Assembly (NCBI RefSeq): GCF_902497745.1
Contig: NZ_CABVHJ010000020.1
Location: forward strand, 1-64,000
Reading direction: 5' to 3'
Length of the DNA stretch: 64,000 nt
From: Pseudomonas fluorescens
GTDB lineage: Bacteria; Pseudomonadota; Gammaproteobacteria; Pseudomonadales; Pseudomonadaceae
Numbering within the stretch: the first letter of the stretch is position 1; each line of letters begins with the position of its first letter. Positions 1 through 8,164 of the stretch are shown here, in pieces. Under the pieces are notes generated by a model, which was given only the letters and a program-made list of their open reading frames with translations, made no database searches and was not told where the DNA came from. Position numbers and translations under genes: made by a program.

Positions 1-2
1 TC

Positions 3-698
3 GACGCTTCCGGCGTGGCGGTGGGGTATACGATCCTCGGGCCGGACAATCAGCCCAGGGTGATTATGGAACCTGCTGAGTATGCGATTTTCAGCAAGCT
101 ACCCCCGGCTTGGAAGGAAAACTACCTCTCGCAACCTTCTTGGAGCCTAGACGTTGCGTCATCAATACAACGAGTGCAAACCGGTGATTTCTCGGGTGCA
201 ATGGATCATTATGGCTACATGCTGGGTGAGCCAAGCTATTGGGCTGACCTTACGCTGAATATGGCGCTGGCACTTGGTGGCTATGTGTTGAAGCTCGCCC
301 CAGCCGTAACTGCTGAAGGGAGGATCGGCGGGGAGATATTCAAGGATACAAATCAGACTGCTCGTCCACCATCATTAGCAAATGCCAATGAACCGACGCT
401 AATTTCTAATCGAGTCACGACCAAAGCGACGTCCACCAAGAAAGTTCTCCCAAATGGCAATATGGCTGATGCACATGCAGAAATTGGTGTGATCCAGCAG
501 GCGTTCACTGCAGGGAAAACGGTCGGGGCGAGCATGGAGCTCAGGGTATCTGGAAAGGCAGTATGTGGGTTCTGCCGTGGAGACATTGCTGCAATGGCTA
601 ACGAGTCTGGCCTGTCCTCACTTACCATCAAAGAGCTTGCGACAGGTAAAACGCTTTATTGGCGCCCTGGAATGAAATCAGTAAAAGAGGTGAAATAA
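3..698 (+). CDS. C-terminal part of a large exported protein ending in a BURPS668_1122-type cytidine-deaminase-fold toxin (partial, 5' end outside window)
   Basis: The reading frame is open from the first full codon of the window, so the GTG at 15 is probably internal to a longer gene, most likely a polymorphic toxin such as a CdiA/filamentous haemagglutinin or Rhs-like protein. Counting from that GTG, residues 1-95 form a pre-toxin segment. Residues about 145-220 carry the deaminase zinc site: H154-A-E156 followed by C184-G-F-C187. This HAE plus CxxC layout, with the following RGDIAAMA and YWRPGMKS, matches my memory of the BURPS668_1122 toxin-deaminase family (Pfam PF14424). Known members of this superfamily are thought to deaminate nucleic-acid bases in target cells; the substrate here is unknown. 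The stop codon is one base before the ATG of the next gene, as expected for a toxin-immunity pair. The deaminase call is fairly safe; the type of carrier protein is inference. Confidence 0.8.
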   Translation, partial: DASGVAVGYTILGPDNQPRVIMEPAEYAIFSKLPPAWKENYLSQPSWSLDVASSIQRVQTGDFSGAMDHYGYMLGEPSYWADLTLNMALALGGYVLKLAPAVTAEGRIGGEIFKDTNQTARPPSLANANEPTLISNRVTTKATSTKKVLPNGNMADAHAEIGVIQQAFTAGKTVGASMELRVSGKAVCGFCRGDIAAMANESGLSSLTIKELATGKTLYWRPGMKSVKEVK

Positions 699-699
699 T

Positions 700-1095
700 A
701 TGAAGCGCTCTCTCTCCTGGACGGTCGGTTTTGGCAGAACCTGTGAAGGTGGCACGCAAAGAGATCCATCTTGGAATGATGTCGTTGCGCACCTTGAAGA
801 GTCCTGCCGAAATTTGGGGAGTGTAACCCTGGATATTGAAGAATTAGCAGGCTTCGAACTCTTGACATTGCAGGTTGTTGCAGAGACAGGCAAGTACGCA
901 CTGACTCTCGGCGTTGATGATGGCGATGACTACGATGTCAAAGTATTTTGCGGTGATAAAAATCGTGGCGGAATCATGCATATCCAAGGCGACGCCGTTG
1001 CTGGTTCAGCCATCTGCTCAAATTTTGAGATTGTCGTGGAGATATTCAAGCAGCTCTTCGACAGTGGCCGAGTGTCGCCCGCGCTCATGAACTGA
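700..1095 (+). CDS. Probable immunity protein for the upstream deaminase toxin
   Basis: A 131-residue protein without signal peptide or membrane segment. It starts one base after the toxin stop and is preceded by AGAGGTG as ribosome-binding site inside the toxin's last codons, so the two are translationally coupled. The sequence opens MKRSLSWTVGFG, then has a PSWNDV segment and an acidic stretch near residues 75-90 (DDGDDYDVKVFCG). It resembles small cytoplasmic proteins found beside polymorphic toxins (the Imm1/DUF6911 kind in my recollection, not verified). The role is inferred from position: binding and blocking the deaminase in self cells. A convergent terminator follows at once, so the pair closes the transcription unit. 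Confidence 0.65.
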   Translation: MKRSLSWTVGFGRTCEGGTQRDPSWNDVVAHLEESCRNLGSVTLDIEELAGFELLTLQVVAETGKYALTLGVDDGDDYDVKVFCGDKNRGGIMHIQGDAVAGSAICSNFEIVVEIFKQLFDSGRVSPALMN

Positions 1096-1125
1096 CGTTT
1101 AACTCGAGCGACTCCGGCCAAAACA

Positions 1126-1156
1126 AAAAACGCCCCAAATCACCCGGGGCGTTTTT
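1126..1156. terminator. Bidirectional intrinsic terminator
   Basis: A hairpin with arms AAAAACGCCCC and GGGGCGTTTTT and a short loop. It has an A-run on one side and a T-run on the other. It lies between the convergent immunity gene and LLM monooxygenase gene and can serve both. Confidence 0.85.
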
Positions 1157-1184
1157 CATTTATCGAACACTAAATTTCGGACGC

Positions 1185-2228
1185 TCACCGAAACGCCGGC
1201 ACCACATGCTTGATAAACAGCTCCAGCGATTTCTTCTTCTCCTCATGCGGCAAGCTGTTGTCACACCAGAAACTGAACTCATCCACCCCCAGTTCCTGGT
1301 AGTACTTGATCCGCGGAATGATCTCTTCCGGCGTCCCGATCATCGCCGTCTTGTGCAAACTCTCCAGCTCAAACTCCGGACGCCCGGCAAATTTCTCTTC
1401 CGGGCTTGGCGCGAGGAAACCATTGGCCGGCGTTTCCTTGTTGCCAAACCACGCATCGAACGTGCGATAGAAACGTGAGATCGCTTTCGCCCCGACTTTC
1501 CAGCCGTCCGGGTCATCAGCGGTGTGCACGTGGGTGTGGCGCAGCACCATCAGTTGCGGACGCGGTACGCCGGGGTTGTTGTCGAGTGCGGTCTGGAACT
1601 TGTTCTTCAGGTCCAGAACTTCCTCGTCGCCCTTCATCAGCGGCGTGACCATCACGTTGCAGCCGTTGGCCACGGCGAAGTTGTGCGAGTCCGGGTCGCG
1701 GGCGGCGATCCACATTGGCGGGTTCGGTTTCTGGATCGGCTTCGGTACGCTGGTCGAGGTGGGGAATTTCCAGATGTCGCCGTCGTGGGCGTAGTCGCCT
1801 TGCCACAGGGCGCGGACCACCGGGACCATTTCGCGCAATGCCTGGCCGCCGCTGGAGGCAGGCATGCCGCCGGCCATGCGATCGAATTCAACCTGATAGG
1901 CGCCACGGGCGAGGCCGACTTCCATGCGGCCGTTGCTGATGACGTCGAGCAACGCGCATTCACCGGCGACGCGTAGCGGATGCCAGAACGGCGCGATGAT
2001 GGTGCCGGCGCCGAGGTGGATGGTGGTGGTTTTGGCCGCGAGGTAGGCGAGCAGCGGCATCGGGCTGGGCGAGATGGTGTATTCCATCGCGTGGTGTTCG
2101 CCGATCCACACGGTGCTGAAACCGCCGGCCTCGGCCATCAGGGTCAGTTCGGTGAGGTCTTCGAACAGTTGGCGGTGGCTGACGCTTTCGTCCCAGCGTT
2201 CCATGTGGATGAACAGGGAAAATTTCAT
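1185..2228 (-). CDS. LLM-class (bacterial luciferase-like) FMN-dependent monooxygenase, large subunit of a two-component system
   Basis: A 347-residue soluble protein with the luciferase-like TIM-barrel signature: MKFSLFIHMERWDES at the N-terminus, VWIGEHHAMEY near residue 42, LGAGTIIAPFWHPLRVAGE near 72-90 and NGRMEVGLARGAY near 100. These are typical of alkanal monooxygenase and RutA-like families, which use reduced FMN and O2 to oxidise or cleave a substrate. The start is supported by GAGGAAGCGTC just upstream. The flavin reductase gene lies 159 bp upstream on the same strand, giving the classical pair of oxygenase plus FMNH2 supplier. A GntR-type operator sits upstream of the reductase, so both genes are probably controlled together with the 30.6-37.5 kb catabolic genes. 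The substrate cannot be deduced. Confidence 0.85.
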   Translation of the reverse strand: MKFSLFIHMERWDESVSHRQLFEDLTELTLMAEAGGFSTVWIGEHHAMEYTISPSPMPLLAYLAAKTTTIHLGAGTIIAPFWHPLRVAGECALLDVISNGRMEVGLARGAYQVEFDRMAGGMPASSGGQALREMVPVVRALWQGDYAHDGDIWKFPTSTSVPKPIQKPNPPMWIAARDPDSHNFAVANGCNVMVTPLMKGDEEVLDLKNKFQTALDNNPGVPRPQLMVLRHTHVHTADDPDGWKVGAKAISRFYRTFDAWFGNKETPANGFLAPSPEEKFAGRPEFELESLHKTAMIGTPEEIIPRIKYYQELGVDEFSFWCDNSLPHEEKKKSLELFIKHVVPAFR

Positions 2229-2332
2229 GACGCTTCCTCGGATCTTTTGTTGTTGAGGCTACAAAAATCGGTGGGAGTGAGCGGTTCGCGATCGTGCTGT
2301 GTCAGTCGCTTGCTGCGTCGCTTTTAACACTG

Positions 2333-2360
2333 CTTTCGCGAGCAGGCTCGCTCCCACATT
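2333..2360. repeat. Single (unpaired) REP element, GAGCGAGCCTGCTCGCGAAA family
   Basis: One arm of the REP found as inverted pairs elsewhere in the window, ending in CGCTCCCACA. It lies between the LLM monooxygenase and flavin reductase genes. Its partner arm is missing. Confidence 0.75.
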
Positions 2361-2387
2361 TGATTTGCGTAGGGCTGGAGGTTTTGA

Positions 2388-2873
2388 TCAGGCCAGGACG
2401 GGCAGGGCGCCCATCTTGCCGTGGCAGTACACCAGCGGCCCGGCGATTTGTTCGGGGACGATCAGGTTCTTCACCGCGCCGACCATGATGGCGTGGTCGC
2501 CGCCTTCGTATTCGCGCCACAACTCACACTCGATGATAGCTGTCGCGTTGGCCAGTATCGGGTTACCCAGTTCGCTCAAGGTCCACTCGATGCCTTGCGC
2601 CTTGTCCTTGCCTTTGCGGGCGAAGGCGTAGGCTTCGCTTTGCTGGCCGCCGGACAGAACGTGGATGGCAAAGCGCTTGTTCTTGATCAGCACCGGGTAG
2701 GAATCGGAGCTGTAGTTGGGGCAGAACAGCACCAGCGCCGGGTCCATCGACAGCGAGCTGAATGCGCTGGCAGTCAGGCCGATGATCTGACCGTCATCGT
2801 CCAGGGTGGTGATAACGGTTACGCCGGACGGGAACGAGCCCATGACTTGTTTGTAGATGGCGGCATCGATCAT
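2388..2873 (-). CDS. Flavin reductase family protein (FMN reductase component, paralogue A)
   Basis: A 161-residue protein of the flavin-reductase-like (FMN-binding split barrel) domain: FPSGVTVITT near residue 14, TASAFSSLSMDPALVLFC at 34-51, GDHAIMVGAV near 125. Such proteins (RutF, HpaC, DszD type) reduce FMN with NAD(P)H and pass FMNH2 to a monooxygenase. The start is chosen at the ATG with GAGGA eight bases upstream; upstream codons lack a ribosome-binding site and run into the operator. It has the same length as the flavin reductase at 34106-34591, with 117 of 161 residues identical by hand count. It is the first gene of a unit that continues into the LLM monooxygenase. Confidence 0.9.
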   Translation of the reverse strand: MIDAAIYKQVMGSFPSGVTVITTLDDDGQIIGLTASAFSSLSMDPALVLFCPNYSSDSYPVLIKNKRFAIHVLSGGQQSEAYAFARKGKDKAQGIEWTLSELGNPILANATAIIECELWREYEGGDHAIMVGAVKNLIVPEQIAGPLVYCHGKMGALPVLA

Positions 2874-2920
2874 TGGTCGGTCCTCGGGTGTGGTGCTGCT
2901 GTTTTTATGTGTTTGTTGGT

Positions 2921-2939
2921 CTGATGGTATACCAGTATT
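2921..2939. promoter_or_regulatory. GntR/FCD-type operator upstream of the flavin reductase-LLM operon
   Basis: It contains the perfect 10-bp palindrome TGGTATACCA at 2925-2934, followed by GTATT. It lies about 52 bp upstream of the flavin reductase start. The same core recurs at 31746 and 37579, and it fits the TNGT-N2-ACNA pattern known for FadR-type GntR regulators. Confidence 0.7.
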
Positions 2940-3097
2940 CGATCTTTGCAAGGCCTTTTAAGCTGAACCGATAAACGTGCTGCGTTCGTCGGAAACTCAG
3001 TATTTACGGGGCTTGCGGCTGGTCTGCAGGCCACGGTTTCAGCGAGGATGGCGTATCAGTTGGCACCGCAAACTACGGATCAGTCTTGTGAATTGTT

Positions 3098-3122
3098 TGG
3101 AATACCATAATATGGTCTGCAT
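3098..3122. promoter_or_regulatory. GntR/FCD-type operator upstream of the NCS1 permease
   Basis: The sequence GGAATACCATAATATGG contains the perfect palindrome ACCATA-A-TATGGT. It is 70-94 bp upstream of the permease start and nearly identical to the site at 30269-30291. The rest of the 318-bp divergent gap (2874-3191) shows no gene. Confidence 0.65.
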
Positions 3123-3191
3123 CTGAGGGGCGGCCAGAGAGTCCCCCCGGTTTGGCTTCATACAACGATAAGAACAGACAAACTCGAGTTC

Positions 3192-4604
3192 ATGCATATG
3201 TCCCAGATGTCCCGGCAAGATCCGTTGATCGAGAATCATACGGTCGACTACGTCCCACTCGCGGAACGCCACGGGAAGGCCCGCGACCTATTCACTCTTT
3301 GGTTCAGCACCAACATTGCGCCCCTGCCCATCGTCACCGGCGCCATGGTGGTTCAGGTGTTCCATCTTGATTTGTTATGGGGGCTGCTGGCGATTGCGCT
3401 GGGGCACCTGATCGGCGGTGTGGTGATCGCGCTGGCGTCGGCGCAAGGCCCGCGCATGGGCATTCCGCAAATGGTCCAGAGCCGTGGTCAGTTCGGTCGT
3501 TATGGCGCGCTGCTGATCGTGTTCTTCGCCGCGCTGATCTACATCGGTTTCTTTATTTCCAACATCGTCCTGGCGGGTAAATCCATCGTCGGCATTGCGC
3601 CGTCGGTGCCGGCGCCGCTGAGCATTCTGATCGGTGCATTGGCGGCCACGGCGATCGGCGTGATCGGCTACAACTTCATTCACACGCTGAACCGCATCGG
3701 CACCTGGGTGATGGGCAGTGCGTTGCTGGCCGGGTTCATCTATATCTTTGCCCATGACTTGCCGGCGGACTTTCTCACTCGCGGCAGTTTCAACTTGTCC
3801 GGTTGGCTGGCGACGGTGTCGCTGGGGATCATCTGGCAGATCAGTTTCTCGCCGTACGTGTCCGATTACTCGCGTTACCTGCCTGCGGATATCGGCATTG
3901 CCAAGCCGTTCTGGGCGACTTATCTGGGCGCGACGCTGGGGACGATTCTGTCGTTCAGCTTTGGAGCCGTGGCGGTGCTGGCGACCCCGGAAGGCACCGA
4001 AGCGATGATCGCGGTCAAGCAATCGACCGGTTGGCTGGGGCCGATTTTGATGGTGCTGTTTCTGCTCAATATCATCAGTCACAACGCGCTGAATCTGTAT
4101 GGCGCGGTGCTCTCGATCATCACCTCGATCCAGACCTTCGCTAGCCAATGGACGCCGAGCATCAAGGTGCGCGTGGTGTTGTCGAGCGTGGTGCTCGCGG
4201 GTTGCTGCGTGGTTGCGCTGGGTGCGTCGGCGGATTTCATTTCCGAGTTCATCGGTTTGATTCTGGCGTTGCTGCTGGTACTGGTGCCGTGGGCGTCGAT
4301 CAACCTGATCGACTTTTACCTGATCAAGCGCGGCTGCTACGACATCAGCTCGATCTTCCGCGCCGATGGCGGGGTTTACGGGCGCTTCAACCTGCACGCG
4401 ATCATCGCTTATTTCATCGGCATCCTCGTGCAGTTGCCGTTTGCCAATACTTCGCTGTACGTCGGGCCTTACGCCAATCTGGTTGAGGGTGCGGACCTGT
4501 CCTGGCTGGTCGGCCTGGTGGTCACCGTTCCGTTGTATTACTGCCTGGCGACACGCGGCCAGACTGAGCAGAGCAGGGCGGCCAGGTTGGGTTACACCGA
4601 CTGA
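3192..4604 (+). CDS. NCS1-family permease (cytosine/purine/hydantoin-type transporter)
   Basis: A 470-residue inner-membrane protein with about twelve hydrophobic segments. NCS1 marks include FTLWFSTNIAPLPIVTGAM near residues 33-51, GPRMGIPQMVQSRGQFGR near 93-110 and SPYVSDYSRYLP near 220-231. Members carry nucleobases, hydantoins, allantoin or vitamin precursors with H+ or Na+. Alternative ATGs at 3198 and 3207 are in frame; no strong ribosome-binding site discriminates between them. It is divergent from the flavin reductase-LLM unit and has its own copy of the GntR operator, so it is the likely uptake system for the substrate of that pathway, by analogy with RutG of the pyrimidine Rut pathway. 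The substrate is not known. Confidence 0.85.
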   Translation: MHMSQMSRQDPLIENHTVDYVPLAERHGKARDLFTLWFSTNIAPLPIVTGAMVVQVFHLDLLWGLLAIALGHLIGGVVIALASAQGPRMGIPQMVQSRGQFGRYGALLIVFFAALIYIGFFISNIVLAGKSIVGIAPSVPAPLSILIGALAATAIGVIGYNFIHTLNRIGTWVMGSALLAGFIYIFAHDLPADFLTRGSFNLSGWLATVSLGIIWQISFSPYVSDYSRYLPADIGIAKPFWATYLGATLGTILSFSFGAVAVLATPEGTEAMIAVKQSTGWLGPILMVLFLLNIISHNALNLYGAVLSIITSIQTFASQWTPSIKVRVVLSSVVLAGCCVVALGASADFISEFIGLILALLLVLVPWASINLIDFYLIKRGCYDISSIFRADGGVYGRFNLHAIIAYFIGILVQLPFANTSLYVGPYANLVEGADLSWLVGLVVTVPLYYCLATRGQTEQSRAARLGYTD

Positions 4605-4620
4605 GCTGATCCGCTTCACG

Positions 4621-4650
4621 ACAATGCCCGGCCATTCGCCGGGCATTGTT
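4621..4650 (+). terminator. Intrinsic terminator after the NCS1 permease
   Basis: A perfect hairpin ACAATGCCCGGC / GCCGGGCATTGT with a 5-base loop, followed by TGTTT, 16 bp after the stop codon. Confidence 0.8.
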
Positions 4651-4853
4651 GTTTCCGCATCCCGGCGGTCAATCAAATTGGCCACATCGATCCCCTTTTG
4701 GCCCATCCCCCACTGTGCTCCAGCTACGCTGTCAGCAAGAATCAAAACCATAACCAGACGCTGAACCTTTTTTACCCTTGGCTACCTTTTCAGCCGCTGC
4801 CGTGTACAGAACATAAAAACCATCGAACTCACGCTGCCTTTTGGGGAACAACC

Positions 4854-5954
4854 ATGGTCACGATGAAACGCATTCTGGGTGCCACTGTGTGTGGGCTGAC
4901 GCTGTTGGCCAGCGCCGTCCAGGCTGAGCAACGCGAACTGCGCGTGTACAACTGGGCGGACTACATCCTGCCGTCCGTGCCCAAGGATTTCGCCGCAAAA
5001 AGCGGCATCAAAGTGATTTGGGACACCTTCGACACCAACGAATCCCTGGAAGCCAAACTGCTGACCGGCAACTCCGGTTACGACCTGGTGGTGCCGTCGA
5101 ACCAGTTCCTCGAAACGCAAATCAAGGCTGGCGTGTTTCAGAAACTGGATAAATCGAAGCTGCCGAACTGGAGCCACCAGGATCCGGAACTGTTAAAACT
5201 GCTGGGCAAGAACGATCCGGGCAACCAGTACGGCGTGCCTTACATGGTCGGCACTGTGCTGATCGGCTTCAACCCGGCAAAGGTCAAAGCGGCACTGGGT
5301 GACAACGCGCCGGTGGACAGCTGGGATCTGGTGTTCAAACCGGAGAACATGGAAAAACTGAAATCCTGCGGCGTGGCAATGCTTGATTCGCCGACGGAAA
5401 TCCTGCCGCTGGCCCTGCATTACCTGGGCCTCGATCCGAACAGCCAGAACCCCGCCGATTATGAAAAGGCCAAGGAGTTGATGCTCAAGGTTCGTCCGTA
5501 CGTGACCTATTTCAACTCGGCCAAGTACATGACTGACATCGCCAACGGCGACATCTGCGTGGCCATCGGTTACTCCGGCAGCTTCTACCAGTTCGGCAAC
5601 CGCGCCAAAGAAGCCGGCAACGGTGTGGTGGTCGATTGGCGCTTGCCGAAGGAAGGCGCGCCGATCTGGTTCGACACTTTCGCGATTCCGAAGAGCGCGA
5701 AAAACGTCAGCGAGGCCCACGAATTCCTCAACACCTTGCTCGACCCGAAAGTGATCGCGCCGATCAGCGACTTCCTCGGTTACCCGAATGCGAACAAGGA
5801 TTCGATGCCGCTGATCAACAAGGAAATCACCGGCAACCCGAACCTGACGCCGACCCCGGAAGCGCTGAAAAACCTCTACGTTGTGCAGCCGTTGCCGCAG
5901 AAACTTGAGCGTGTGCGCACCCGCGTGTGGACCAACATCAAGTCGGACAAATAG
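4854..5954 (+). CDS. Periplasmic polyamine-type ABC transporter substrate-binding protein (PotF/SpuD-like)
   Basis: A 366-residue protein with a signal peptide (MKRILGATVCGLTLLASAVQA, cut before EQRELRVYNW). RELRVYNWADYI is the standard beginning of mature PotF/SpuD/SpuE proteins, followed by YDLVVPSNQFL, YGVPYMVGTVLIGFN and AIGYSGSFYQ. The family binds putrescine, spermidine or related amines for an ABC importer. The ATG at 4854 is chosen for its GGGGAA seven bases upstream; the ATG at 4863 is an alternative. It stands alone, with no permease or ATPase gene beside it, so it may be an orphan receptor or share a transporter encoded elsewhere. No GntR operator precedes it. Confidence 0.88.
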   Translation: MVTMKRILGATVCGLTLLASAVQAEQRELRVYNWADYILPSVPKDFAAKSGIKVIWDTFDTNESLEAKLLTGNSGYDLVVPSNQFLETQIKAGVFQKLDKSKLPNWSHQDPELLKLLGKNDPGNQYGVPYMVGTVLIGFNPAKVKAALGDNAPVDSWDLVFKPENMEKLKSCGVAMLDSPTEILPLALHYLGLDPNSQNPADYEKAKELMLKVRPYVTYFNSAKYMTDIANGDICVAIGYSGSFYQFGNRAKEAGNGVVVDWRLPKEGAPIWFDTFAIPKSAKNVSEAHEFLNTLLDPKVIAPISDFLGYPNANKDSMPLINKEITGNPNLTPTPEALKNLYVVQPLPQKLERVRTRVWTNIKSDK

Positions 5955-5973
5955 ATATGGGCTGAACGAAATC

Positions 5974-6068
5974 CCTGTGGGAGCGAGCTTGCTCGCGAAG
6001 GCGTCGGATCATCCAGCATCATCGTTGAATGACACACCGCTTTCGCGAGCAAGCTCGCTCCCACAGGG
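5974..6068. repeat. Inverted REP pair (GTGGGAGCGAGC type)
   Basis: Two REP arms face each other: CTGTGGGAGCGAGCTTGCTC and its complement 95 bp later, with a variable spacer. It fills the gap between the convergent binding-protein and TerC genes. Confidence 0.9.
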
Positions 6069-6080
6069 TTTTGTGGTGTG

Positions 6081-7055
6081 TCATTCAGTGCTGCGTTCGG
6101 TTTCTCTGGTCATCACCAGGCTCAGCAAAACCGAACTCAGGATCACCCCACCCACGACCGCCAACGACCACTCCACCGGCATGTGCAACCACGGCATCAA
6201 CACCATCTTGCCGCCGATAAACACCAGCACAATCGCCAGCCCATACTTGAGCAAATGAAAGCGATCCGCCATGTCCGCCAGCAGGAAGTACAGCGCGCGC
6301 AATCCCATGATCGCGAAGATGTTCGAAGTGAACACAATGAACGGGTCCGTCGTCACGGCGAAGATCGCCGGGATGCTGTCGACCGCGAACATCAGGTCAC
6401 TGGCCTCGATCAACACCAGCACCAAAAACATCGGGGTTGCCCAGCGCACGCCGTTTTGCAGGACGAAAAACCGTTCGCCATGAAACCCGCTGGTGATGCG
6501 CATATGCCCGCGCACCCAGCGCAGCAACGGATTCTTGTCCAGATCCGGCTGGTGGTCGGCAAACACCAGCATCTTGATCCCGGTGAAGATCAGGAACACG
6601 CCGAACGCATACAGCAGCCATTCGAACTGCGACACCAGCCACACCCCGGCAAAAATCATCACCGCGCGCATCACGATCGCCCCGAGCACGCCGTACAGCA
6701 GCACCCGCCGCTGCAATTCGGGCGGTACGGCGAAGTAGCTGAAGATCATCACGAAGACGAACATGTTGTCGATCGACAGCGACTGCTCGATCAAATATCC
6801 AGTCAGGAATTCGAGGGTCTTCTCCCGCGCGATGTCAGCGCCGAACGCGCCGTGCAGATACCACCAGAGCAGGGCCGCGAAACTCAGTGCCAACAAGCAC
6901 CAGGCGATGACCCAGGACAAGGCTTCGCGCACTGACACCCGATGCGCCTTGCGCCCACCGAAGACAAACAGGTCCAATGCCAGCATGGCAAGCACGAAGA
7001 CGATGAAGGCGGCCCACATCCACGGTTCGCCGATGTTGATGTTTGTGGCTGGCAT
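6081..7055 (-). CDS. TerC/Alx-family integral membrane protein
   Basis: A 324-residue protein with about nine membrane segments. Family hallmarks are TGYLIEQSLSIDNMFVFVMIF near residues 75-95 and the second acidic motif LIEASDLMFAVDSIPAIFAV near 205-225, which carry the membrane-buried Asp residues conserved in TerC. Family members are linked to tellurite resistance, Mn2+ export (Alx, MeeF/MeeY) and metalation of exported proteins. The start is set at the ATG preceded by AGGGAG; the longer frame upstream has no ribosome-binding site. I looked for a yybP-ykoY type manganese riboswitch in the 150-bp leader and did not recognise one. Confidence 0.85.
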   Translation of the reverse strand: MPATNINIGEPWMWAAFIVFVLAMLALDLFVFGGRKAHRVSVREALSWVIAWCLLALSFAALLWWYLHGAFGADIAREKTLEFLTGYLIEQSLSIDNMFVFVMIFSYFAVPPELQRRVLLYGVLGAIVMRAVMIFAGVWLVSQFEWLLYAFGVFLIFTGIKMLVFADHQPDLDKNPLLRWVRGHMRITSGFHGERFFVLQNGVRWATPMFLVLVLIEASDLMFAVDSIPAIFAVTTDPFIVFTSNIFAIMGLRALYFLLADMADRFHLLKYGLAIVLVFIGGKMVLMPWLHMPVEWSLAVVGGVILSSVLLSLVMTRETERSTE

Positions 7056-7207
7056 GTCACGCTCCCTGTCTATTCTTGGATTGGGGTCAGACGAGGCCAT
7101 GCTAGCGAGGGGCTTGCCGCAAAGAAAAATCGTTTATTTCTGCGCAACAGTTCGTTAAAAACGAACTATCTGCCCTCGTTAACAGCTCGGGCACTTTTTA
7201 CGGAGCA

Positions 7208-8164
7208 ATGTTTTCAACGATGAATACCGACATTCTCGAACCTCAAGCGGTGTGCAGTCCGATCACCAGCAGCGCAATTTTCATCGTCGCGACGTTGAAC
7301 CCGGGGGCTGATGCCGCGCAAACCGTCAAAGACTGGTGCGGTGACGTCGCCGGGCTGGTGCGCTCGGTGGGCAAGCGTGTACCGACCGGCAATCTGACGT
7401 GCATCTGCGGGTTTTCTTCGAATGCCTGGGATCGCCTGTTTGGCAGTCCGCGCCCGGCGTCGCTGCACGGTTTTCGCGAGTTTGGCGGGGAAGGGCGACA
7501 CGCGCCGGCAACCCCGGGCGATCTCTTGCTGCACATTCGCGCCGATCAAATGGACCTGTGTTTTGAACTGGCCACGCAAATCATGGCGGTGCTCGGCGAT
7601 GCGGTGACCGTGGTCGACGAAGTACAGGGTTTCCGCTATTTCGATATGCGCAGCATCATCGGTTTTGTCGACGGCACGGAAAACCCGGTCGGGCGCAAAG
7701 CGGTCAACTTCACCATCGTCGGTGACGAAGATCCGGGTTTCAGCGGTGGCAGTTACGTACTGGTGCAGAAATACCTGCACAACATGACCGCGTGGAACGG
7801 CTTGAGCGTTGAGGCTCAGGAGCGCGTCATTGGTCGCACCAAGCTCTCCGATATCGAACTGGATGACGCGGTCAAACCGAGCAACTCGCACAGCGCGCTG
7901 ACGACCATCACCAACGCTGACGGCGAGGAAGTGAAGATCCTCCGTGACAACATGCCGTTCGGCCGTCCGGGAGCAGGGGAGTTCGGCACCTTCTTCATCG
8001 GCTACGCGCGCTCGCCGGAACCGATGGAGCAGATGCTGGAAAACATGTTCGTCGGCAAGCCGCCGGGCAATTACGACAAGTTGCTGGATTTCAGCACCGC
8101 CGTCACCGGCAGCCTGTATTTCGTACCCTCGGCGGATTTGCTGGAAGAGCTGGCGGATCGCTGA
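7208..8164 (+). CDS. DyP-type peroxidase
   Basis: A 318-residue haem peroxidase of the dye-decolourising family. GFVDGTENPVG near residue 152 is the diagnostic GxxDG motif, whose Asp is the distal catalytic acid. The segment SNSHSALT near 226 holds a plausible proximal haem His, and FFIGYARSPEPM near 260 the distal Arg. The role is H2O2-dependent oxidation of porphyrinoid or aromatic compounds. There is no export signal, so it is probably cytoplasmic or encapsulated cargo; no encapsulin gene is nearby. The start is uncertain: GGAG at 7202 is very close to this ATG, and an in-frame ATG at 7220 is also possible. The stop abuts the convergent AraC-family gene with no gap. Confidence 0.88.
   Translation: MFSTMNTDILEPQAVCSPITSSAIFIVATLNPGADAAQTVKDWCGDVAGLVRSVGKRVPTGNLTCICGFSSNAWDRLFGSPRPASLHGFREFGGEGRHAPATPGDLLLHIRADQMDLCFELATQIMAVLGDAVTVVDEVQGFRYFDMRSIIGFVDGTENPVGRKAVNFTIVGDEDPGFSGGSYVLVQKYLHNMTAWNGLSVEAQERVIGRTKLSDIELDDAVKPSNSHSALTTITNADGEEVKILRDNMPFGRPGAGEFGTFFIGYARSPEPMEQMLENMFVGKPPGNYDKLLDFSTAVTGSLYFVPSADLLEELADR

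Noticed and set aside
3375..4751. A 458-codon minus-strand frame opposite the NCS1 permease
   Set aside because: It is composed of Arg/Gln/Asp/His-rich low-complexity sequence typical of an antisense shadow; the plus strand encodes a well-defined permease.
5974..6068. REP pairs considered as attachment sites or terminators
   Set aside because: The same 90-100 bp element recurs eight times in the window in many contexts with no integrase genes; it is a dispersed REP doublet.
7056..7207. yybP-ykoY manganese riboswitch before the TerC/Alx gene
   Set aside because: The leader is short and the conserved loops are not visible.
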